A stretch of DNA of 14,432 bases from Treponema sp. (GCA_016297415.1 JAEDGQ010000046.1:1-14432); one strand, 5' to 3'. Numbered from the stretch's first letter, positions 1 to 7,190 are shown. Notes: a model not told the origin generated them from the sequence alone. Made by a program: numbers and translations.

Positions 1-39
1 CACGGAAACATTCCACTGTAATAGAATTAAATATTTTAG

Positions 40-202
40 GGGATGTCCAAAAAGTAATGACTGTAGCGGTCATTGAGCCCTTCGACAGGCTCAGGAACCA
101 CCCTTCGAAAGGCTCAGGAACCACCTGTCGAAATGACCATTGCACTAAATTTGGTGGTTTCGACAAGCTCAACCACCGCAAGCTAATCTTTTGGGACAGC
201 CC
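40..202. repeat. MITE-like element with short inverted termini and REP-type hairpin core
   Basis: The left end (40-54, GGGATGTCCAAAAAG) and the reverse complement of the right end (188-202, GGGCTGTCCCAAAAG) match except for small differences. Inside are two tandem 23-bp copies built on CCTTCGA(C/A)AGGCTCAGG (78-100 and 101-123), then a hairpin with stem GGTGGTT/AACCACC (153-159 and 171-177). No transposase is encoded and no clear target duplication is visible; both flanks are T-rich. The right end lies 7 bp beyond the stop codon of the small secreted-protein gene at 209, so the element forms that gene's 3' flank. From general knowledge, sequences built on the core TCGACA(A/G)GCTCA recur as dispersed repeats in many bacteria. 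Calling it a non-autonomous mobile element is inference. Confidence 0.6.
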
Positions 203-208
203 ATTTTT

Positions 209-601
209 TTATTCTTTTATCCAGCCATACTGGCCCAAAGGGTCTGCCCAGAAACTGCCGTCTTCAAAAAAAATCTGTCTGAAAAATATTAAAGAAGGTT
301 CGCAAAACTCATCATTTTCTCCTTCAAATTCAATTTCCAGAATCACCTCCCCTTCTGCCATAATATTTTTTTTACTTTCGTAACATAAAACTTCTTCATC
401 TTCCTCAGAAAATCCGCAAAGAACCCAGTCTGTAATTCTTCCGCAGTTTTCAAATCTGACTTTAACAAATACGGTCTGATCCCCACACCACATATCAAGA
501 ATTTCTACAGGACATTTTTTTACAGCACTGGCAGAACAAAACAGATTAAAGACAAAAACAAACCAAATTATGAAAAACGGCTTAAAACTACTTTTGATCA
601 T
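209..601 (-). CDS. small secreted protein of unknown function
   Basis: This encodes 130 aa if started at the ATG at 601, which is preceded by a GGAGAAAG Shine-Dalgarno. The frame is open up to 706, but starting upstream would place a long non-signal segment ahead of an obvious signal peptide (MIKSSFKPFFIIWFVFVFNLFCSASA, about residues 1-26, shown by its Lys-then-hydrophobic pattern). The start overlaps the 3' end of the upstream GspG-like gene by 14 bp, so the two are probably translationally coupled. The mature part (about 104 aa) is acidic, has several Cys, alternates hydrophobic residues as a beta-sandwich would, and ends with an aromatic motif, FEDGSFWADPLGQYG. That ending faintly recalls extracellular Ig-like domains of the DUF5780 type, which is a weak impression. 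It is probably exported to the periplasm or cell surface. Function is unknown. Confidence 0.72.
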   Translation of the reverse strand: MIKSSFKPFFIIWFVFVFNLFCSASAVKKCPVEILDMWCGDQTVFVKVRFENCGRITDWVLCGFSEEDEEVLCYESKKNIMAEGEVILEIEFEGENDEFCEPSLIFFRQIFFEDGSFWADPLGQYGWIKE

Positions 602-1721
602 AACTTTCTCCCGGAATACTGCCCTCCGGATATCTGAAAAAATTATTAAGGGTTCCATTTCCTTTTTCCATACGCCCCACATACTGTCTTTCAAAATTCC
701 CGGCATAATTCTGCCTTTTTACCGTTTCAAGATTTAAAGGAATAGTATCATCCAGACTGAAAATAGAAGAATAAGAAGAAAGCAGATACAAAATGCTGAA
801 TTCCGATTTTATGCCCTGTTCAAAATCCATTTCAACAATAAAACCAGATCCGCATTTTTGAATGCTTACAGCAGACTCATGCCATAAACTGCTTGATGTA
901 CAGTTGTAACAGCATTGAAGACACCTTCCCAGGTTTTGAGGAGATGTAAAAAAACGGATTTCTGATTTATTCTGCCAGATTGATTCAGCCTGAATTAATG
1001 CACCGCAAAACGAAAGACTGTTTCTCAAAATCATCTGATAATTCATGGCATTCAAGGCCCCGTCTTTTTCACCAAATATTGAATCAAAATTATCCGCCAC
1101 TTTCAGATCAGCCTTAAACTCTGCTCTTCCTGTTTTGCTGGAAACAGCACAGGCTCTGTCAAATACAATTTCGTCTGGGTAACAATGCTCAACAACTATG
1201 GTAAGCAGATTGTTTTTCCATTTAAATTCCTGAATACATCCATTTTTTTCATAGATTCTCTGAAAAAGCAGATCGCAGGTTTCAACAACTCCAGGTAAGG
1301 TTTCTGTCATTTTGTTTCTCTCCTTAAAAAACTTATTCACTTTACAAGCCCTTTCTTTTTCAAAAACTTCAATTGAAGTAATGTCCTTTTCAAAACCTTT
1401 TCCTCCAGGCTTTCCGTCTTTTCCAAAACTAATAAGGACAAAAGGAAGATTATCAGACACTAAATACTGGAATTTCCGTCCCCAGAAATCCAGAAGTTCT
1501 TTTTCTTTCAAATATTTTTTTTCAACAAGAATTCCAAGCCCCTTCTCTGCAACAGGGAAACAGCCTTCATCAACATAAAAACTTTGAAGACTGTCCCGGA
1601 TTACCAGCATTCTTTTTTCTGTAACAGAAACTCCTGCAGCATAAAAAAAATACCTTCCCCAAAAACAAATCGCAGAAATCATAAAAACCGCAAAAAATGT
1701 ATACAAAATTTTCTTCTTCAT
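588..1721 (-). CDS. membrane-anchored protein with GspG-pseudopilin-like domain and unknown C-terminal region
   Basis: 377 aa. Residues 5-30 form one N-terminal hydrophobic segment (signal anchor). Residues about 34-114 match the C-terminal domain of type II secretion major pseudopilins (T2SSG): LQSFYVDEGCFPVAEKGL, then DFWGRKFQYL, then SFGKDGKPGGKGFEKDI. The last resembles the family's calcium-binding loop, with D102 and D113 kept. The canonical prepilin peptidase site (G/FTLIE) is absent, so it is probably not a processed pilin subunit. Residues 140-377 are unrecognised and include a Cys cluster (C267, C270, C271, C274). The start at 1721 has no good SD; a weak promoter-like pair (TTGTGT 1756-1761, TAAATA 1732-1737) would leave only a few nucleotides of leader. 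It overlaps the secreted-protein gene downstream by 14 bp. The GspG-like call is confident; the role is unknown. Confidence 0.75.
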   Translation of the reverse strand: MKKKILYTFFAVFMISAICFWGRYFFYAAGVSVTEKRMLVIRDSLQSFYVDEGCFPVAEKGLGILVEKKYLKEKELLDFWGRKFQYLVSDNLPFVLISFGKDGKPGGKGFEKDITSIEVFEKERACKVNKFFKERNKMTETLPGVVETCDLLFQRIYEKNGCIQEFKWKNNLLTIVVEHCYPDEIVFDRACAVSSKTGRAEFKADLKVADNFDSIFGEKDGALNAMNYQMILRNSLSFCGALIQAESIWQNKSEIRFFTSPQNLGRCLQCCYNCTSSSLWHESAVSIQKCGSGFIVEMDFEQGIKSEFSILYLLSSYSSIFSLDDTIPLNLETVKRQNYAGNFERQYVGRMEKGNGTLNNFFRYPEGSIPGESYDQK

Positions 1722-1771
1722 TTGTAAGTGTTATTTACACAAACAGTTCAAAAATACACAAAAATCTGCTT

Positions 1772-1802
1772 AAAAGTGAAAAGTTGCCCTAAAAAGTGAA
1801 AA
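1772..1802 (+). promoter_or_regulatory. tandem 11-mer repeat over the corA promoter, possible operator
   Basis: AAAAGTGAAAA occurs exactly at 1772-1782 and again at 1792-1802, a 20-bp period of about two helical turns. The copies bracket the proposed -35 box of corA. A regulator binding both on one DNA face would block or aid polymerase. The repeats are seen directly; the operator role is inference. Confidence 0.35.
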
Positions 1803-1813
1803 TGTGGTAAACT
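1784..1813 (+). promoter_or_regulatory. candidate promoter of corA
   Basis: TTGCCC (1784-1789) is followed after 18 bp by TAAACT (1808-1813), with TG dinucleotides just upstream of the -10. Transcription would begin near 1820, giving a leader of about 19 nt before the corA ATG at 1839. The boxes are imperfect matches to the sigma-70 consensus. Confidence 0.4.
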
Positions 1814-1838
1814 ACAAGGGAATTTCGGGACAAATATT

Positions 1839-2819
1839 ATGATTAACTACTGGCAGCAGGAAGACGGCGTATTTATAAAAAAAGACAAAGAATCCATTGA
1901 TACTAAACAAAGACTCTGGGTTGACTGCCGTAATGTTACAACAAAAGATATAACAATCCTCGAAGAAAACTATAATATTGACCATGAACATATTCTGGAT
2001 GCTCTGGATCCTGATGAACTTTCGCGTATTGAACAGGGAGAAGGATATGTACTTACAATTATGCGTCTTCCACTTTATCTTCCAAACAGCGAAGTCCGTT
2101 ATCATACAGCCCCTATGGGTGCCCTGATTTTTCAAAATACAATCATCACTCTTTGTTACACAGACTGCGAAGTCCTTAAAGATTTGAGCAACAACAGAAT
2201 CAAGGATTTAAATATCAGCGATTTTCCGGCTTTTATTACAAGAATTCTTTCAAGAGCAGATACAACCTTCCTTCGTTACCTGAAAGAGATCAACAGAAAT
2301 ACGAACGCCATTCAGCAGGAATTGCAGGAATCAATCGAAAACACAGAACTTATCCAGCTGTTCAACCTGGAAAAGTCTTTGATGTATTTTACAAGTTCCC
2401 TTAAAAGCAACCAGCTTCTTCTTGAAAAAATCCGTAAAACAAAAATCATTAAATTTGATGATGAAGACCAGGACTGGCTTGAAGACGTTGAAGTTGATAA
2501 CAGACAGGCTATGGAAATGGCCAACACTTATTCACAGATTATTTCCGGAACAATGGATGCTTTTGACTCTGTAATTTCAAACAACATGAACGTTGTTATG
2601 AAACAGCTTACAGTATTCTCCATTGCCTTAATGCTTATTTCATTCATTACATCTTTCTGGGGAATGAATATAAAACTGCCCTGGAGTTCAGATCAAGGAT
2701 GGACAGGTTTTATTATAATCAGTATAAGCTGTGTAGTAATTTCCTGCGGATCCTTCCTGCTTATGAACTTTATGCCAAAATTTAAAAAAGCAGTTCGTGC
2801 CCGCAAACACAGGAAGTAA
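1839..2819 (+). CDS. corA: CorA-family magnesium/divalent cation transporter
   Basis: 326 aa, the usual CorA length. It has the expected large soluble N-terminal domain, a long helical central region (about residues 135-250) and two C-terminal membrane segments (about 256-274 and 287-311). The signature GMN is at residues 275-277 (FWGMNIKLPW), and a basic tail (KKAVRARKHRK) follows TM2. The family forms pentameric inner-membrane channels for Mg2+, sometimes Co2+ or Ni2+. The loop after GMN reads IKLPWSSDQG rather than the MPEL form of E. coli and Thermotoga CorA, so ion preference should not be assumed. Only a weak purine-rich CGGGA lies 8 bp before the ATG. The SUMF1-type gene follows after 18 bp, suggesting co-transcription. 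Confidence 0.93.
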   Translation: MINYWQQEDGVFIKKDKESIDTKQRLWVDCRNVTTKDITILEENYNIDHEHILDALDPDELSRIEQGEGYVLTIMRLPLYLPNSEVRYHTAPMGALIFQNTIITLCYTDCEVLKDLSNNRIKDLNISDFPAFITRILSRADTTFLRYLKEINRNTNAIQQELQESIENTELIQLFNLEKSLMYFTSSLKSNQLLLEKIRKTKIIKFDDEDQDWLEDVEVDNRQAMEMANTYSQIISGTMDAFDSVISNNMNVVMKQLTVFSIALMLISFITSFWGMNIKLPWSSDQGWTGFIIISISCVVISCGSFLLMNFMPKFKKAVRARKHRK

Positions 2820-2837
2820 AACTAAGGGAGGAATAAA

Positions 2838-3845
2838 ATGAAAGCCTCAATCCTAAAAAAAACAAAAAAGAACCTTTTCTGTGCCTTATTGATTTCTGCA
2901 ATACTTGTACCTGCATCAGCAGAAAAAACTCTTCATGAAGATTTTTCAGATCTGGACATGGTTCAAATGGGTCCTTCAGACGGACAGAAATTTGATACTT
3001 TTGTAATCGGTGACGGAAGCCAGTCTTACACAGAAAGAAGATGGATTACACCGTTTTTAATCAACAGAACAGAAACAACATACAGCCTTTGGTATTCAGT
3101 TAAAACAACAGCAGAAGAAATGAATCTGTATACTTTTATAAACCCGGGACAGGAAGGTTCAAAAGGAAAGCGTGGTGCAAAACCTACAGCCTTTAACAAG
3201 TATATGCCGGTAACAATGATCAGCTGGTATGACGCAGTTGTGTGGTGCAATGCATTTTCTGAGCTTTCAGGCTTTACACCCTGCTACACCTACAATGGAG
3301 AAGTTATAAGAAACGCCACAGATACAGCAAAACTTGATCTTTGTCAGTGCAACTGGGAAGCAGACGGATACAGGCTGCCTTCAGAAGCAGAATGGGAATA
3401 TGCAGCAAGAAAAACACCTGCAGGTTTTCAGGGTGGAGATTTAATGAGCGGTCAGGTCGACGAAAAAGGCAATCCAGACAGAACTATTCTTGAAGAAGAA
3501 GTCAGCTGGACAAGCGCAAATTCAACCTGCACTCACACAGTTGGTACAGCAGGAACTCCATGGGAACCAAAAGCTCCTCCGGAACCAGGAAGCGGAAATC
3601 CAAATGGTTCAGGTTTATTTGATATGAATGGAAATGTAATGGAATTTGTGTGGGACTGGTTTGCAACTTACAAGTATACAGAACCAGGTCAGCGGGCTAC
3701 AGGTCCAGAAGCCGGATACCAGCGTGTTTCCAGAGGCGGAAGCTGGAGCAGTTATACACCGTTCTGCTATGCAGGGGACAGGTACAGTTTTGATCCAAAT
3801 GAAGTTTACAGTTTCTTTGGATTCCGTCTGGCTAAAACAAAGTAA
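2838..3845 (+). CDS. secreted SUMF1/FGE-fold (formylglycine-generating-enzyme-like) protein
   Basis: 335 aa with a signal peptide (residues 1-28, cleavage near ASA/EK; no lipobox). The body is an FGE-sulfatase domain: MVQMGP (41-46), INRTETTYSLW (75-85), PVTMISWYDAVVWCN (124-138), RLPSEAEWEYAAR (179-191), GLFDMNGNVMEFVWDWF (259-275), SRGGSWSS (298-305) and FGFRLAK (327-333). True formylglycine-generating enzymes use a pair of Cys in the segment just before the final motif. Here only C310 is present (TPFCYAGD), so sulfatase activation is unlikely; a binding or structural role is more plausible, as for many such proteins in treponemes. The SD is strong (GGGAGGA, 2825-2831). It follows corA by 18 bp. 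No convincing terminator is seen in the 84 bp before the convergent lipoprotein gene. Confidence 0.88.
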   Translation: MKASILKKTKKNLFCALLISAILVPASAEKTLHEDFSDLDMVQMGPSDGQKFDTFVIGDGSQSYTERRWITPFLINRTETTYSLWYSVKTTAEEMNLYTFINPGQEGSKGKRGAKPTAFNKYMPVTMISWYDAVVWCNAFSELSGFTPCYTYNGEVIRNATDTAKLDLCQCNWEADGYRLPSEAEWEYAARKTPAGFQGGDLMSGQVDEKGNPDRTILEEEVSWTSANSTCTHTVGTAGTPWEPKAPPEPGSGNPNGSGLFDMNGNVMEFVWDWFATYKYTEPGQRATGPEAGYQRVSRGGSWSSYTPFCYAGDRYSFDPNEVYSFFGFRLAKTK

Positions 3846-3929
3846 AGCTTTCTGCCCTGGAATTAAAAAAAGGAAAACCTGTATCCGCTGCCCTTTAATA
3901 AATGTTTTAATTTTTGACGAAAGAAATTT

Positions 3930-4691
3930 TTATTCCCATTTTGCGTATGAAATCGGCCATTCCTTGTCAGTTACAAGTTCAAGTGTATTTTCTTTTAATG
4001 CCTTTATTTCAAAAAGTTTGTCTTTATGATTTAAGTTTTCAGAAGCAAGCTGAATTGACCTTTCGATTAACTCGGGAAACATTTCTGTTATTTGATTTTT
4101 GTCTGTAATTGTTTCTCTTAATACAGGCGGAATACTTACGACTCCGTGAATTTCTTTTTTAAGTTCGTTCTTTTTGTTGTAAATGTATACGGCTGTTTCT
4201 GCAACTGGTTTTACTGCTGTTTTTGTAGTTCTAACTCCGGCTTTTACATTTACTTTTACAAAATATTTGCATTTAAGTTCTTTTGAAATTGCAGAAAAAA
4301 TATCTTTTGCATCGATTCCTTTTGTGGCATCAAAGGTAATTGCATCCCAGGCTGATTTTTGCCCGAATATTGCATCTGCTACATTTTTTCGGTTTGCTTT
4401 TTTTTCAAGTTTTTCTATTGTTTTTTGTGTGATTTCGCTTGTTCTGTCCTGATCTACAAAATTGAAACCACCTGATGCTTTTAAGTAATTTTTAACTTTT
4501 TCTGCTGTTTCTGTTTTAGGAAAATCTTTTGCATTATCTGAAAAAGTTATCATGTACAATGCTGCCGGTGAGTGATTTGCACCAACAGCCTGACTTGGTG
4601 TAAGTCCTTTTGGTGTTGATGCACAGCCTGTAAATAAAACTGCAAGTGCTGCACTTAAAATAATAAGTGAATTTTTTAAGGAAACTTTCAT
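3930..4691 (-). CDS. putative lipoprotein of unknown function
   Basis: 253 aa with a typical lipoprotein signal: basic n-region, hydrophobic stretch and lipobox LFTGC with the lipidated Cys at 23. The mature protein is Lys-rich and mixed alpha/beta. A repeated TTKTAVKPVAETAVYIYNKK-type segment (about residues 155-174) suggests beta strands. The ATG at 4691 follows a good AGGAGA SD. The gene is monocistronic and converges on the SUMF1-type gene. No family was recognised; the layout, with an early region mentioning a stress-like FSDNAKDFPKTE segment and later KCKYFVKVNVKAG strand, is compatible with an outer-membrane or periplasmic accessory lipoprotein, but function is not assigned. Confidence 0.8.
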   Translation of the reverse strand: MKVSLKNSLIILSAALAVLFTGCASTPKGLTPSQAVGANHSPAALYMITFSDNAKDFPKTETAEKVKNYLKASGGFNFVDQDRTSEITQKTIEKLEKKANRKNVADAIFGQKSAWDAITFDATKGIDAKDIFSAISKELKCKYFVKVNVKAGVRTTKTAVKPVAETAVYIYNKKNELKKEIHGVVSIPPVLRETITDKNQITEMFPELIERSIQLASENLNHKDKLFEIKALKENTLELVTDKEWPISYAKWE

Positions 4692-4973
4692 AGACTTCTC
4701 CTGATGATAATGAATGGCACAACATAAAACTTTATTAAAAATTTTTAAGATTTCTTACAAGTTTTTTATTGTACTTTTTGATTAAAAATAATCTTTTATA
4801 ATTCTATATCTATAACTAAAGATTTAGCAATAAATATCTTTAAAACTATAGTTAGAACTAAGAAAATTAAACAAATGGGTGTTGATTTTTATGCGCTCGG
4901 ACATCGGATTTAAATAAACGAAAAGCACAAAAGCTGAAAAAATTTCTGTTCTTGCAATTCATGGGTTTTATAT
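4692..4973. other. AT-rich intergenic region with an imperfect hairpin
   Basis: No gene is supported here. It must hold the promoter of the lipoprotein gene at 4691, but the AT-richness gives several equally weak candidates (for example a TACAAT on the minus strand at 4768-4773 without a good -35). An imperfect inverted repeat spans 4810-4851: CTATA and TAAAGAT on the left pair with ATCTTTA and TATAG on the right, with an internal bulge. It could end transcripts coming from yfcE, but there is no clear U-tract. Confidence 0.35.
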
Positions 4974-5177
4974 TTATGAAAATGCAGAATTTTTAATATC
5001 CGAAACAGAAAACTTTTCAAATTTTTTCTCTGAATCAGAATTGTCTTTACGCTTTTCAATTCTTGTAAAAGGAGTAATTTTTACATATTTTTCATTTTCA
5101 TCAGCGTCTTTAAATGAAATTGAATCAGATGTAATTTTTGTTATGTGGACGCCCGCTACTTTGAAACAGGCTTTTTT
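4974..5177 (-). pseudogene. start-less 67-codon ORF in frame with and directly after yfcE
   Basis: Immediately after the yfcE stop (TAA, 5178-5180), the same frame stays open for 67 codons to a TAA at 4974-4976. It has no ATG, GTG or TTG. Its composition is protein-like and hydrophilic (for example TSDSISFKDADENEKYVKI and ITPFTRIEKRKD), with Ser/Asp/Lys-rich wording and codons like its neighbours. The antisense frame is also open but is richer in Phe and Ser and lacks an SD. The yfcE stop is followed by a run of eight A on the coding strand. It may be the remnant of a small gene whose start was lost, or a C-terminal extension of yfcE cut off by a stop. The strand assignment is a judgement. 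Confidence 0.4.
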
Positions 5178-5870
5178 TTACAGTGTGCAGAGATCTGCTT
5201 TTTCTACAGACCACCTGCCATTTTCATTTTTCAGTTCAACCCATCCGTATTTACCTTCTGCAAGGCTTCCAGGATTTATAACAGTTGAATCTCCAATCTT
5301 ATCTACCCCTGCACTTTCGTGAATATGACCAGTTACAACAAGAACCGGCTGAGTTTTTTCGATAAATTGGCGAAGGAGAACACTTCCTACATGAACATCT
5401 CCAGGAATTTTATCACAGGCAGTATCTTTTGGAGGGTTATGCATAATCAGAATAAGACTGCTGCATTTTCCTTCATCATCAGAAATATGATCAAGGGAAT
5501 CATTGATAATATTAAAGTCACCGGCCAGTTCTTCATCTGTGCGTTCAAATGGAGTTGTACCTGTAAATTTTGAACCGCCGCCAGAACCTGCAATTACAAG
5601 ACCTTCATGGAAAACCATACTGTTTTCTACGCTAATATCTGCACCTTCAAGTTCTGCCATAAAATCCGGTTCATCACAGTTACCAAGAACGGCAAAAATT
5701 GACTCGTGTCTGTTAACAAGAGCTTCCAGGGCAGGTTTACCAGTTTCAGCATGTTCAAATTTTGCAAAATCTCCGCCAAAAAGAACAATGTCAGCTTCAC
5801 CAAATTTATCAGCAAGTTTTTCAACGTTTTCTGTATCACCGTGTATGTCGCTTATTACCAGAACTTTCAT
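5178..5870 (-). CDS. YfcE/MJ0936-type metallophosphoesterase
   Basis: 230 aa calcineurin-like phosphoesterase. Motifs in order: SDIHGD (D8, H10), FGGDF (D34), LGNCDEPDF (N64 and D66, with Cys where many have His), LIMHNPP (H144) and VVTGHIHES (H182, H184). These are the usual ligands of a two-metal (often Mn2+) centre. NPGSLAEGKYG (about 196-206) is the typical YfcE-family ending. Relatives hydrolyse phosphodiesters, with physiological substrate mostly unknown. Residues 95-125 (GSGGGSKFTGTTPFERTDEEL) form a loop somewhat longer than in minimal YfcE proteins. A strong SD (AAGGAGG) lies just upstream of the ATG in the 23-bp gap after hisC, so the two are probably one operon. The product is cytoplasmic. 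Confidence 0.92.
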   Translation of the reverse strand: MKVLVISDIHGDTENVEKLADKFGEADIVLFGGDFAKFEHAETGKPALEALVNRHESIFAVLGNCDEPDFMAELEGADISVENSMVFHEGLVIAGSGGGSKFTGTTPFERTDEELAGDFNIINDSLDHISDDEGKCSSLILIMHNPPKDTACDKIPGDVHVGSVLLRQFIEKTQPVLVVTGHIHESAGVDKIGDSTVINPGSLAEGKYGWVELKNENGRWSVEKADLCTL

Positions 5871-5893
5871 TTCTAATCCTCCTTAAAAAGTAA

Positions 5894-7063
5894 CTAGATA
5901 TTTTCCATTACCCGCTTTAATTCTGTCATCTGTTCATGAGTTCCGATTGTAATTCTCAGAAATTCTTCAATTCCAGGAGTGTTAAAATGGCGCACCAGGA
6001 TTCCCTCTTCCTTGATTTTTCTGTAAGTTTCTTCACCAGGTACTCCATCTTTTTTACAGAAAATAAAGTTTGTCTGACTGTCCAGAACAAACCAGCCTCT
6101 TTCCCGAAGGAAATCAATAAATTCATCTCTTTCAAAAGCAACTGATTTTGCACATTCAGCATAGTAACCCACATCACTACAGGCAGCAATTCCAGCCTGC
6201 TGAGCCATAAAGTCAACGGGGAAATGATTAAGACTGTTTTTTACAGTTGTAATGTGATTAACAAGTTCTGGACTTGAAACCACATAACCCAGACGCATAC
6301 CGGCTCCACACAAAGATTTTGAGAAAGTACGGACAATTACAAGATTCTTGAACTCAGCAAGAAGAGAAATACAGCTTTCACCACCAAAATCAACATAAGC
6401 TTCATCAACAACGAAAACCCTGTCTTTTGGAGCAGCTTTAATCATCTCCCGGACTTCATCTTTTGTTAAACCAATAGAAGTTGGCGCATTAGGATTTGCA
6501 AAGATAATGCTGGAATTTTTTTCGTTTGCATCTTTCAGCATTTTTTCTTTATTTAAAGTCCAGTCGCTGTTAAGGGGAACTTTATCCATTGGAATACCAT
6601 AGAAGCCGCAGTAAACAGGATAGAATGAATAAGTATGTTCAGGAACAACAAGTTCTCTGTCGCTATCAAAGAACCCATAGAAAACAAAACTTAAAACTTC
6701 ATCACTTCCGTTTCCGCAGTAAATCATGTCTGGAGTAACTGTAAATGGAAGTTTATCCCCTTCTGAAGGAGTTACTTCTGCTCCGCTTCCGTTTTCTTTT
6801 CCGCCAGTCAGTTCTGCACGGGCAAGAACACCACCGCATTTGTTGAGCATCTGTGCAATGGCAGCTTTAAGTTCATTTGAATCAGGATCAGGATAAAGAG
6901 CCATTTTTTCTGCATATTTTTCTGCAGCCTTACATACAGCTTCTGTTACAACCGGGCTTGGAGGATATGGATTTTCATTTGCATTAAGTTTTATATAAAC
7001 ACGATCCTTTGGCTGTTCACCAGGCACATAAGGATGAAGATTTTTCATTCTTTCGGAAATCAT
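5894..7063 (-). CDS. hisC: histidinol-phosphate aminotransferase
   Basis: 389 aa PLP enzyme (fold type I) that converts imidazole-acetol phosphate and glutamate to L-histidinol phosphate in histidine synthesis. Motifs: KLNANENPYPPSP (25-37), LYPDPDSNELK (56-66), CGNGSDE (116-122), FANPNAPTS (188-196), VVDEAYVDF (218-226), TFSKSLCGAGMRLGY (246-260, PLP Lys K249) and FLRITIGT (368-375). The ATG at 7063 was chosen because AAGG sits 8 bp upstream; a GTG at 7072 is in frame but lies inside that SD. About 25-30 extra residues (roughly 78-108, Gly/Glu/Ser/Thr-rich) sit between the helix after the YPDP motif and the CGNGSDE motif. No other his genes are nearby. Related aminotransferases can accept other substrates, so the exact substrate is inferred from family. 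Confidence 0.92.
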   Translation of the reverse strand: MISERMKNLHPYVPGEQPKDRVYIKLNANENPYPPSPVVTEAVCKAAEKYAEKMALYPDPDSNELKAAIAQMLNKCGGVLARAELTGGKENGSGAEVTPSEGDKLPFTVTPDMIYCGNGSDEVLSFVFYGFFDSDRELVVPEHTYSFYPVYCGFYGIPMDKVPLNSDWTLNKEKMLKDANEKNSSIIFANPNAPTSIGLTKDEVREMIKAAPKDRVFVVDEAYVDFGGESCISLLAEFKNLVIVRTFSKSLCGAGMRLGYVVSSPELVNHITTVKNSLNHFPVDFMAQQAGIAACSDVGYYAECAKSVAFERDEFIDFLRERGWFVLDSQTNFIFCKKDGVPGEETYRKIKEEGILVRHFNTPGIEEFLRITIGTHEQMTELKRVMENI

Positions 7064-7077
7064 AAGACACACCTTAA

Positions 7078-7116
7078 ATCAGGGGAAAAATCAGTTTAAA
7101 AAAACTGTAACCTGAT
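7078..7116 (-). promoter_or_regulatory. two-tier hairpin in the hisC leader
   Basis: The inner stem CAGTTT/AAACTG (7092-7097 and 7102-7107, 4-nt loop) is nested inside ATCAGG/CCTGAT (7078-7083 and 7111-7116). If transcription starts near 7119 this whole structure lies in the 5' leader, ending about 14 nt before the start codon. It has no T-box features or leader peptide with His codons that I can see. The pairing is seen; the control function is inference. Confidence 0.4.
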
Positions 7117-7125
7117 ATTTTTTAT

Positions 7126-7154
7126 ATTTTATTCTCAAAAAGCATTCATTTCAA
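7126..7154 (-). promoter_or_regulatory. promoter of the hisC-yfcE operon
   Basis: On the minus strand TTGAAA (7154-7149) is followed after 17 bp by TAAAAT (7131-7126). Transcription would start near 7119, leaving a leader of about 55 nt. The -35 lies 9 bp from the left direct repeat of the neighbouring element. Confidence 0.6.
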
Positions 7155-7162
7155 CTTGTAGA

Positions 7163-7190
7163 ATATTTAAAATATTATAGAAGATTATAA
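7163..7190 (+). repeat. left copy of 28-bp direct repeat flanking the 214-bp element
   Basis: It matches 7406-7433 at 27 of 28 positions (A at 7172, G at 7415). Core TATTATAGAAGATTATAA. It is separated from the element's inverted terminus by one base (C7191). The repeat itself contains a TTATA...TATAA inverted pair. Confidence 0.9.

Noticed and set aside
78..123. CRISPR-like tandem repeats
   Set aside because: There are only two adjacent 23-bp copies with no spacer between them; this is a REP-type repeat.
209..706. Longer start at 706 for the small secreted protein
   Set aside because: It would overlap the upstream gene by about 120 bp and put a hydrophilic extension before a clear signal peptide; the start at 601 has a good SD.
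588..1721. True type II secretion major pseudopilin
   Set aside because: No prepilin peptidase motif, far too long, and no other gsp genes nearby; only the domain is shared.
5041..5322. Plus-strand ORF of 93 codons over the yfcE 3' end
   Set aside because: It is antisense to the conserved end of yfcE, has no SD and a Phe/Ser-rich shadow composition; the minus-strand frame reads more like protein.
7064..7119. T-box or His-leader attenuator for hisC
   Set aside because: The leader is too short, with no T-box sequence, no His-codon peptide and no terminator U-tract.
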